Assembly (NCBI GenBank): GCA_003499955.1
Contig: DNRP01000056.1
Coordinates: 1 to 6,505 of the forward strand
Direction: 5' to 3'
Origin: Cyanobacteria bacterium UBA9971
GTDB lineage: Bacteria; Cyanobacteriota; Vampirovibrionia; Gastranaerophilales; UBA9971
Length of the DNA: 6,505 nt
Shown here one piece after another: positions 1 through 5,127 of this stretch (the stretch's first letter is position 1; each line of letters opens with the position of its first letter). Position numbers and translations under genes: made by a program. The notes under the pieces were generated by a model. The model ran no database searches. It was not told the origin of the DNA and saw nothing but the letters and a program-made list of their open reading frames with translations.

Positions 1-921
1 ATAAACTTTAGCAGCAGGGAATTTTACGGCGGTAGAATCAAGGCAATGAAAAGCAGGATTCCTTCCGAAGAAAACGAGAGCTGTCTAGAACTTAATATTG
101 TTGAAAATGCTCAAGTTGATCTCGACAGCACCAGAAATATGGCTGAAGTCGAAGAAATTATGAAAAAAATTCACGATATAATCTTGAAAGACAAAGAAAA
201 CGGCAATAAAAAACCGACTTCCATAGGGGTTGTTTCTCCTTTCAGGGGGCAGGTGGAGCTTATTAAAAAAGCTGTCTATCAGGTTTTAACAGGTGAAATT
301 ATCAGAAAACACGACATCGAAGTAGGTACTGCACATACTTTTCAGGGTGACGAAAGGGATGTAATGCTATTATCGCTGACCATTGCCCCAAACAGTCACC
401 ACCAGAGCATTATGTTTGCTCAAAAACCCAATTTGTTTAACGTGGCAATAACAAGAGCAAGAAAAAAGCTCATAGCTTATATTTCACGACCTGTTGAATC
501 TTTGCCGGCGGGGCTTATCAGAAATTATCTTGAATATATTCGGGAAGTTAATAATTCAAAAACTTTAGATTGCCGCGTCGGGTCTTTAGCCCCTCCTCGC
601 AATGACAGTTCTCCTATTAAAGAAGAAATCTCAAAACTTATTGGAGAAGAAGGAATTAAAGTGTTTCCTGATTTTGAAATTGCGGGATTCACGGTTGATT
701 TTGTGATTTCTGACGGGTTTAACTATATGGCTGTTATGCTAAACGGATTTGAAACAGAAGAAAATAATGATAATCTAATAAAATCTATTGAAAAACAAGA
801 AATTCTTGAACGCTGCGGCTGGAAAGTCGCAAGATTAAACGCAAGAGAATGGCACTATAGTAAAAAAGCCTGTATAAACAAACTAAGAGAGATGCTGATA
901 CAATTATCAACATCCCTGTAG
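1..921 (+). CDS. Superfamily 1 DNA/RNA helicase, C-terminal part, with degenerate nuclease-like C-terminal domain (5' truncated by window edge)
   Basis: The frame is open from base 1, so this is the last 306 residues of a larger protein. The ATG at 46 is internal: the codons before it read INFSSREFYGG, typical of the region just after the helicase II-III block in Upf1/DNA2-like (AAA_12) helicases. Counting from base 1, SPFRGQ at about residues 79-84 is the usual TPFRAQ-type motif. VGTAHTFQGDERD at about 108-120 is motif V. NVAITRARKKL at about 147-157 is motif VI, with the arginine finger. Known members use ATP hydrolysis to translocate on or unwind nucleic acid. From about residue 205, a domain beginning SPIKEEISKLI and ending in LERCGWKV plus REWH matches the Vsr/DUF559-like endonuclease fold appended to many of these helicases. 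Its usual ECDG catalytic strand reads MLNG here. A repeat-derived linker lies between the two domains. The Walker A and B motifs lie outside the window. The specific role (repair or defence) cannot be decided. Confidence 0.9.
   Translation: MNFSSREFYGGRIKAMKSRIPSEENESCLELNIVENAQVDLDSTRNMAEVEEIMKKIHDIILKDKENGNKKPTSIGVVSPFRGQVELIKKAVYQVLTGEIIRKHDIEVGTAHTFQGDERDVMLLSLTIAPNSHHQSIMFAQKPNLFNVAITRARKKLIAYISRPVESLPAGLIRNYLEYIREVNNSKTLDCRVGSLAPPRNDSSPIKEEISKLIGEEGIKVFPDFEIAGFTVDFVISDGFNYMAVMLNGFETEENNDNLIKSIEKQEILERCGWKVARLNAREWHYSKKACINKLREMLIQLSTSL
567..607 (-). repeat. Short palindromic repeat unit (TGTCATTGCGAG...GGCAATCT type) inside the helicase gene
   Basis: Read on the minus strand, the segment starts TGTCATTGCGAG and ends CGGCAATCT. 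It has an ATTGC/GCAAT terminal inverted repeat (569-573 and 599-603) and an inner GGG/CCC stem (580-582 and 590-592). I recognise these ends from the dispersed GTCATTGCGAG...GCAATCT repeats found in many bacterial genomes. It is GC-rich compared with the flanking AT-rich codons. It is read in frame by the helicase gene, adding about 14 residues (roughly DCRVGSLAPPRNDS). These residues fall exactly between the end of the helicase core and the SPIKEE start of the nuclease-like domain. The family assignment is from memory; copy number elsewhere in the genome is not visible. Confidence 0.75.
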
Positions 922-930
922 TTTTAAGTA

Positions 931-1173
931 TTAGGCTATAAGTCGACGTTCTTTAATTTCATTTTCCAAAACAAAGTTCAGGTTCATAAGAAAATCAAGC
1001 TGCTGTACTTTTGAGTCTGAAGCTGTTTTTTGGGTAGAAATTTTAAAGTGATTTACGTAAAAATCTACACGTTTTTTAATGCTTTGAATTTCGGTATTTG
1101 GAATATTTGAAAGATTGTTTTTAACTAAACTGGCTGTATAATTGCCTGAATCTAAATAATTATGTAATAACAT
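931..1173 (-). CDS. Small hypothetical protein, 80 aa
   Basis: I do not recognise this protein. It has 80 residues, no signal peptide and no membrane segment. The composition suggests an all-helical soluble protein, with a basic stretch SIKKRVDFYVNHFK at about residues 31-44 and a charged end ENEIKERRLIA. The case for a real gene is that it fills the space after the helicase, convergent with it and with a gap of only 9 bases. An AGGGA ribosome-binding site lies 8 bases before its ATG (1182-1186 on the plus strand, read in reverse). A TATAAT-like box (1214-1219, reverse) lies further upstream. A stronger GGAGGAG at 1200-1206 (reverse) is too far from the start to serve it, and no alternative start near that site was found. 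Confidence 0.6.
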   Translation of the reverse strand: MLLHNYLDSGNYTASLVKNNLSNIPNTEIQSIKKRVDFYVNHFKISTQKTASDSKVQQLDFLMNLNFVLENEIKERRLIA

Positions 1174-1181
1174 TTATATCG

Positions 1182-1219
1182 TCCCTATTTTTTAAATATC
1201 TCCTCCGTATATAATTATA
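1182..1219 (-). promoter_or_regulatory. Ribosome-binding site and possible -10 box for the 80-aa gene
   Basis: Reading the minus strand, TATAAT occurs at 1219-1214, then GGAGGAG at 1206-1200, then AGGGA at 1186-1182, 8 bases before the ATG. No convincing -35 box is seen at the right distance from the TATAAT, so the promoter part is weak in a sequence this AT-rich. The AGGGA site is the part that supports the start codon. Confidence 0.3.
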
Positions 1220-1315
1220 AAAACATGCTTTCTTTAAAAATTGCTCTTTTGTTAAAAAAAGATTTATTAATAAATGTAAAAAATAATCCAATAAAACCTG
1301 AATTAGTATCAACAA

Positions 1316-1342
1316 TTGTTATTTAAGTGTTTTTATTATATA
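1316..1342 (+). promoter_or_regulatory. Possible promoter of the two-gene membrane-protein operon
   Basis: TTGTTA (1316-1321) and TATATA (1337-1342) are 15 bases apart, about 65 bases upstream of the first ATG. The -35-like box overlaps a perfect 10-bp palindrome, AACAATTGTT (1311-1320), which could be an operator half or chance. A small AGAAC-CAA-GTTCT hairpin (1342-1354) follows near the expected transcription start. The whole 1174-1408 interval is very AT-rich, so chance matches are likely. Nothing else is seen in it. Confidence 0.25.
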
Positions 1343-1408
1343 GAACCAAGTTCTTTAATTTAACTGCAAATATTATTCATGAGACAGATCAAAAGGAATT
1401 AAAAGGGA

Positions 1409-2590
1409 ATGGATGCTATAAAGGCAAACAGTTTTTCATATTCTTTGATAACTAAAACCGGCACAGACGAACAAAAAACCTCAGAACATGCCGGAAACAT
1501 AAAAACAAAGCAGGATTATAAAAATCCCGCTTTTGGAGCGGCTTTGCCTGTAAAAGAAGGTGTCGGCAAAAAAGCCCTTAATTTAGCTCTCAATCTGGTT
1601 GATAAAATTCAAAGAAAAATTGAAACCGGCGGTTTTATTGTGGAATTTCTTGTTGTAGACTTTTTGGGCATGGTTATTCCAAGAACCTATCAGGCTTATC
1701 ACAGAAACGAAAAAGAACTGGGGCATCCAAATTATGCTGCGGCGAAAGAAGAATTTACGAGAGAAATCCTTTCAGGTCCAAGTATGTTCCTGATTCCTTT
1801 TGCTTTCCTTGCTGCATCTAAAAAAATGTTCGGCTCTGCTTCTCATGTAAAGCTTGGTACTCTTAAAAAATTCAAAGAAATTACAGGACAAGTTGTTAAT
1901 AAGGCTAAGAATAATAATTTAGTTCAAAACTTCTATAATGAAGTTGTTGAAAAACTTTATGGTTCTAAAATAACTAAAAAAGCCCAAAACGGCATTGTTG
2001 AAGATTTTATGGCGCTTCATAACGCTACATCTAAAAAAGAAGTCAAAGAACTAAGCAAAAAAGTCAAAGAAACCTTAATTGCAGCTAATCAAGAAATTGG
2101 AAACAATAAAAAACTTGGCATTTCTATGGCGGATTCATCAAAAATTAAATTTGACGGAGAAGCTAAAAACGTCGGCGATTTTGTGGAAGAATGCAGGAAC
2201 TATTCTTCAGATGCGCTAAAAATACTTTCAGCCGCGGGAAAAGACGCGAATGGTCAATTGATTGATAAAATTCACGACTTCAAAGAAGGCGCAAGAAAAC
2301 TGTTAAAAACGACCGCTGTTGGAACTATGTCGGCTTTTATTTATTCTGTTCCCAAATTTTATAACCAGAACAAAGAATATCCCGGTCTTGCCGGATTAAC
2401 TGACAATTCCGCTAAAGATGACAATAAAATAATAGAGAATGAGTTACAAAAGCTTCCTGCGAAGAATGAGTTTGCCCTACAGACCGGCGAAGCCGGATCT
2501 TCGGGCTTAACTCCCGCTCCGCAGAAGCAAAGCTCCGCTTTAGCTTTTTTCGCTCCCGCTTCGCATGTGAAGGAGGAATCTAAAAAATGA
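1409..2590 (+). CDS. Unknown lysine-rich membrane-associated protein, 393 aa (first gene of a translationally coupled pair)
   Basis: I cannot assign a function. The polar N-terminus (1-50) contains the peptide NPAFGAAL at 39-46; short FGA-type peptides near the N-terminus are something I associate with Gastranaerophilales proteins (recollection only). Hydrophobic stretches lie at about 74-92, 124-137 and 301-316. Between the first two is RTYQAYHRNEKE...EEFTREIL (92-121). Residues 145-300 are a lysine-rich, mostly helical region, and SVPKFYNQNKEYP follows the last hydrophobic stretch. There is no obvious signal peptide. The start has an AAGGA 11 bases upstream; the upstream ATG at 1379 runs into a stop after seven codons. 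The gene overlaps the next by 4 nt (ATGA). Its last 45 or so codons (A/P/S/G-rich) are GC-richer and full of hairpins, suggesting an acquired tail. The downstream gene appears to be a diverged paralogue. Confidence 0.85.
   Translation: MDAIKANSFSYSLITKTGTDEQKTSEHAGNIKTKQDYKNPAFGAALPVKEGVGKKALNLALNLVDKIQRKIETGGFIVEFLVVDFLGMVIPRTYQAYHRNEKELGHPNYAAAKEEFTREILSGPSMFLIPFAFLAASKKMFGSASHVKLGTLKKFKEITGQVVNKAKNNNLVQNFYNEVVEKLYGSKITKKAQNGIVEDFMALHNATSKKEVKELSKKVKETLIAANQEIGNNKKLGISMADSSKIKFDGEAKNVGDFVEECRNYSSDALKILSAAGKDANGQLIDKIHDFKEGARKLLKTTAVGTMSAFIYSVPKFYNQNKEYPGLAGLTDNSAKDDNKIIENELQKLPAKNEFALQTGEAGSSGLTPAPQKQSSALAFFAPASHVKEESKK
2484..2564 (+). repeat. Hairpin- and repeat-dense GC-richer block at the 3' end of the 393-aa gene
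   Basis: There is a perfect CCGGC-gaa-GCCGG hairpin at 2484-2496. Three related 12-mers follow: CTCCCGCTCCGC (2511-2522), CTCCGCTTTAGC (2533-2544) and CTCCCGCTTCGC (2553-2564). The first and third match at 11 of 12 bases. A stem AGC-AAAGC / GCTTT-a-GCT (2526-2545, with one bulged A) is followed by a run of T, which resembles a weak intrinsic terminator inside the coding region. GAAGCC-GGATCT at 2489-2500 resembles GAAGCCGAAGGATCT in the inverted repeat near 3648. The block encodes the low-complexity tail of the first membrane protein and ends at the ribosome-binding site of the second. Its origin as a mobile repeat is inferred. Confidence 0.45.
2571..2576 (+). promoter_or_regulatory. Strong Shine-Dalgarno AGGAGG for the second membrane-protein gene, inside the first gene
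   Basis: AGGAGG lies 10 bases before the ATG at 2587 and is inside the coding sequence of the upstream gene, which stops at 2590. With the ATGA overlap, this makes translational coupling likely and fixes the start of the second gene. Confidence 0.75.
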
Positions 2591-3612
2591 TTACTTCTTC
2601 AATAAAGACTTCTAAATGTGCTTTTGAGCCTAATAAAATTACAAAAACTCTTGCAAAAATCGGCGGATTTATTCCGAAACCAGTCAGTGATTTCTGTGAT
2701 TTAACTCCAAAAGCTTCCATGAAAAGAACAACTCAATTTGTGATACTTGCCGGCTGCGTTCTTTTTGGAAGATATATACAGGCAAGAAATAAAGACGAGA
2801 AAAGAGAAATCCTGACAAGAGATACCGGCATGCTGTTTACTGCGGTTTATGCGGTTCCGCTTTTCAAGAAATTAGCAAGCTTGTTCATTAACAAAAAAAC
2901 CGGAATTCCGGTAGCCCATGGAGAAAAAGGCTTATTAAAAAATATCAATCCTGAAAAAGGCATTCAGATGGCTTCTTACGAACAGCTTGAAGGATGGCTG
3001 AGCGTTAAAAGCACTGAATCTTTTAACGGTATTAAGCATGGTCTTACCGGCTTCTGTGCAAATATTAAAAATCTTGGCGGAAATCTAATGAAATGTTTTA
3101 AAATTCTTGATAAAAATTCTGATAAAACATTAAACGACCTTGCAAAATTAGTAGGAATTGATGAAAAAGTAACAAATAAAAATATATTAAAAGTAATTTA
3201 TAATGCGGAAAAATCTACTGATCAAAAAATTCAAACTGCCTTAAATGAACTTAAAAAACTGTTCGTCCGTAATGAACTAAATTCCGCTTCTGAAAAAGCG
3301 CCTCTTTTTAGGTCTATGACGAATAAACTTAAAAAAATAATGGGTATGACCGAAGAAGGAATGAACCCGCTTTTGAAAAAAGCTTCCCATTATAAATCAG
3401 TAACGGGAGCAAGCTGTATAGCCGCGACAGCTTTCATTCTTGGCGGACTTTTGCCATGGTTTAATATTCAGCATACGAAAAAACTCTATGATGAAAAGAA
3501 AAAAGCGGAAAACAACGGATTAAATAATGAGCAGACTAAAACATTGCCTATCAATAATTCAAATATGATGAATAAATTTGAATTATTTCAAAAAACAGGG
3601 CAGTTTGTTTAG
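2587..3612 (+). CDS. Unknown membrane protein, 341 aa (second gene of the coupled pair)
   Basis: I cannot assign a function. Hydrophobic segments are visible at about 49-62 (QFVILAGCVLF), 80-100 (GMLFTAVYAVPLFKKLASLFI) and 272-291 (VTGASCIAATAFILGGLLPW). A lysine-rich, mainly helical region of about 170 residues lies between the second and third, and the C-terminus is polar. The segment RYIQARNKDEKREIL (62-76) parallels RTYQAYHRN...TREIL in the preceding protein. In both, this sits between two hydrophobic stretches, and a third hydrophobic stretch near the C-terminus is followed by a P-x-F/W-F/Y-N pattern. They are therefore probably diverged paralogues or partners in one membrane assembly (inference). 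The start is set by AGGAGG 10 bases upstream and the 4-nt overlap with the first gene. Transcription ends facing the glycosyltransferase gene, with the inverted-repeat element between them. Confidence 0.85.
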   Translation: MITSSIKTSKCAFEPNKITKTLAKIGGFIPKPVSDFCDLTPKASMKRTTQFVILAGCVLFGRYIQARNKDEKREILTRDTGMLFTAVYAVPLFKKLASLFINKKTGIPVAHGEKGLLKNINPEKGIQMASYEQLEGWLSVKSTESFNGIKHGLTGFCANIKNLGGNLMKCFKILDKNSDKTLNDLAKLVGIDEKVTNKNILKVIYNAEKSTDQKIQTALNELKKLFVRNELNSASEKAPLFRSMTNKLKKIMGMTEEGMNPLLKKASHYKSVTGASCIAATAFILGGLLPWFNIQHTKKLYDEKKKAENNGLNNEQTKTLPINNSNMMNKFELFQKTGQFV

Positions 3613-3633
3613 TATTTAGAAGGATATAGGCAT

Positions 3634-3777
3634 TGTCATCCTGAGGTGAAGCCGAAGGATCTGCCCATTTGGCTATATTCACTATTTAACAGATTCTTCG
3701 GCGGCAAAGCCGCAAACTTAAGTAATCGATTCATGATTCGGGTCCTTAGTTATGTGCGTTAGCACCTCAGAATGACA
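3634..3777. repeat. Composite inverted-repeat (MITE/palindromic-repeat-like) element between convergent genes
   Basis: The left end TGTCATCCTGAGGTG (3634-3648) is matched at 14 of 15 bases by the inverted right end CACCTCAGAATGACA (3763-3777). The inner left block GCCGAAGGATCT (3651-3662) is matched at 11 of 12 by inverted AGATTCTTCGGC (3691-3702). Between the inner blocks are 28 AT-rich bases. The left arm has only AA between its two conserved blocks. The right arm has 60 bases (3703-3762), overlapping two small hairpins, GCGGC-aaa-GCCGC (3701-3713) and GTGC-gtta-GCAC (3754-3765). The ends match the dispersed GTCATYCTGAG...GAAGRATCT repeats known from many bacterial genomes (from memory). 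There is no ORF for a transposase. The right arm encodes the end of the glycosyltransferase on the minus strand. As a large hairpin it may also limit read-through between the convergent genes, though no clear U-tract is present. Confidence 0.8.
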
Positions 3778-4899
3778 GCTATTATTATCAGTTTGTTTTG
3801 TTTGATGCTTTTTTAAAATATTTTTGTATAAATTTATGTATTCATACGCCATTCTTTTGGAATTGAATACAGAAAGAGCTTTTGCCTGACAATTTCTTGA
3901 AGTTATTTCAAGCAGATTAGGGTTTTCTACAAGGTTATTAATACATCTCATCAGAGAATTTGCGTCATCCCTGTCAAAAATATACGCGCAATCCCCCCAT
4001 AATTCTTTGCAGGAGGGAATATCATTTGCTAAAATCGCGCATCCAGAATATGCCGCTTGAATTGAAGCCAATCCGTTTGATTCATAATTTGATAATGCAA
4101 GATAAATTGAGGAATTTTTATAAACGTCCCAACGTTCAAAATTTGATAAATTTGTAAGAAATTCGACATTTTTAGGTAATTTTCTATCAAGCTGTGAATC
4201 GCCAATAATCTTTATTTTTATATTATCCGGCAGCCTATACGCCATATTTAAAAGAAGATTTATATGTTTGCTGCTGTCAGACATATTTCCAAATGTCACC
4301 AGAGTCGGGCTTTCTTTTACACAGGAATGCGGCTTATAATCAATCCCGTTATAAATAATTTTAATTCCTTTTATAAAATCAAAAGTTTTTATGAGGTTTT
4401 CCGCAAAAAATCTCGACGGAGCTATAACAATATCAGCATTATTAAGACTTTTATTTATGATTTGTTTATAGTTTAAAAGGTTTTGATATAGAGGACTATA
4501 CCTGTTAATACTGTCATTCCATATTTTTTTGTTCAAGATATTGGCATGACATGCTAAAATACAGGGTTTATCAAAATTTAAATCAGGATATCCATGATTT
4601 AAATGAACAATATGAGGATCAAAACTCTTTATAGATCTTTCAAAAGTTGTTTTTATCTCTGAAATATCAGGATTTATTTCATTATCAGCTAAAAAATCAG
4701 GTGAAAAATCCGTAAATTGAAATTCAATATTTAAATCCTCTAATTGTTTTTTTTGACTGTCTGTTGGCTTTCCGCCCATACTAATTATTAAAATTTCAGC
4801 GTTAATATGCTTTAAAAGAGCTTTGGAAAGAGTTAAAGAATAATCCCAAACCTCACTTTTTACATCAGTTGTCATTAAAAGTCTGAATTTTGAAGCCAT
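3718..4899 (-). CDS. GT4-type glycosyltransferase with atypical active-site residues and a repeat-encoded C-terminus
   Basis: The 393-aa protein has the GT-B layout of glycosyltransferase family 4. The N-terminal Rossmann half includes LLMTTDVKSEVWDYSLTL (7-24), HIVHLNHG (96-103) and ADIVIAPSRFFAENL (155-169). The C-terminal donor-binding half includes IYNGID (182-187), GNMSDSSKH (204-212), YESNGLASIQAAYSGC (272-287) and ELWGDCAYIF (299-308). The family transfers a sugar from an activated donor to a glycan or lipid acceptor at the cytoplasmic side of the membrane. The relatives I recall start MTTDTVGGVWTYA, have GR...K in the donor site and have an E-x7-E motif. Here the GG loop is KS, the Arg is Asn205, and E-x7-E is E273-x7-Q281. 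The natural end for the family is about ILKK (361-364). Residues 375-393 and the stop come from the palindromic repeat. The start has GAGG 5 bases upstream. It is divergent from the UDP-glucose dehydrogenase. Donor and acceptor are unknown. Confidence 0.85.
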   Translation of the reverse strand: MASKFRLLMTTDVKSEVWDYSLTLSKALLKHINAEILIISMGGKPTDSQKKQLEDLNIEFQFTDFSPDFLADNEINPDISEIKTTFERSIKSFDPHIVHLNHGYPDLNFDKPCILACHANILNKKIWNDSINRYSPLYQNLLNYKQIINKSLNNADIVIAPSRFFAENLIKTFDFIKGIKIIYNGIDYKPHSCVKESPTLVTFGNMSDSSKHINLLLNMAYRLPDNIKIKIIGDSQLDRKLPKNVEFLTNLSNFERWDVYKNSSIYLALSNYESNGLASIQAAYSGCAILANDIPSCKELWGDCAYIFDRDDANSLMRCINNLVENPNLLEITSRNCQAKALSVFNSKRMAYEYINLYKNILKKHQTKQTDNNSCHSEVLTHITKDPNHESIT

Positions 4900-4930
4900 G
4901 TTTTCCTCTTTATAATTATTTATAAAACTT

Positions 4931-4964
4931 AAAAATCAGTTTAGTTATAACCAAGCTGATTTTT
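4931..4964. promoter_or_regulatory. 34-bp near-perfect palindrome in the divergent intergenic region
   Basis: AAAAATCAG (4931-4939) pairs with CTGATTTTT (4956-4964), and the centre is a perfect GTTATAAC palindrome (4944-4951). All are concentric, with 15 of 17 positions complementary (one mismatch, and one T/G that can wobble on one strand). With A-runs on one side and T-runs on the other it could be a terminator or attenuator hairpin on either strand. It lies about 32 bases upstream of the glycosyltransferase ATG, inside the probable leader of that gene. It could instead be a binding site for a dimeric regulator. Confidence 0.5.
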
Positions 4965-5015
4965 GTAACTATGAACGGCGAATTAATATAAAATCTGCCT
5001 TTTAAAGTTGACTAT

Positions 5016-5043
5016 AGTATAATTTTTGTATTCTTGAAGTAAA
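5016..5043 (-). promoter_or_regulatory. Possible promoter of the glycosyltransferase gene
   Basis: On the minus strand, TTTACT (5043-5038) and TATACT (5021-5016) are separated by 16 bases, a reasonable sigma-70 arrangement. Transcription from here would place the 34-bp palindrome in the 5' untranslated leader. Chance matches are common in DNA this AT-rich. Confidence 0.3.
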
Positions 5044-5070
5044 TCAGTTAATCAGCTATTAAGATATAAT
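5034..5070 (+). promoter_or_regulatory. Possible promoter of the UDP-glucose dehydrogenase gene
   Basis: TTGAAG (5034-5039) is 17 bases from TATTAA (5057-5062), and a perfect TATAAT lies just downstream (5065-5070) without a matching -35 box. One of these is likely to be the -10 element. The choice cannot be made from sequence alone. Confidence 0.3.
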
Positions 5071-5127
5071 ATTCTTAATTAGGTAAGTAAGTTATAAAAA
5101 ATAATTTTCTAAGCAGGAGCTGTAAAT

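Noticed and set aside
46..48. ATG at 46 as the start of the first gene
   Set aside because: The frame is open to base 1 and the upstream codons encode conserved helicase sequence (INFSSREFYGG), so the gene begins outside the window.
3634..3777. CRISPR repeats or a tRNA in the palindromic intergenic region
   Set aside because: The repeats are inverted rather than regularly spaced direct copies, and no tRNA cloverleaf can be drawn.
3960..4476. Two short plus-strand ORFs (3960-4157 and 4264-4476)
   Set aside because: They lie antisense to the well-supported glycosyltransferase, have no domain signal and no evident ribosome-binding site.
5008..5023. TTGACT and TATAAT as a promoter pair for ugd
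   Set aside because: They are only 4 bases apart, so they cannot act as a -35/-10 pair together.
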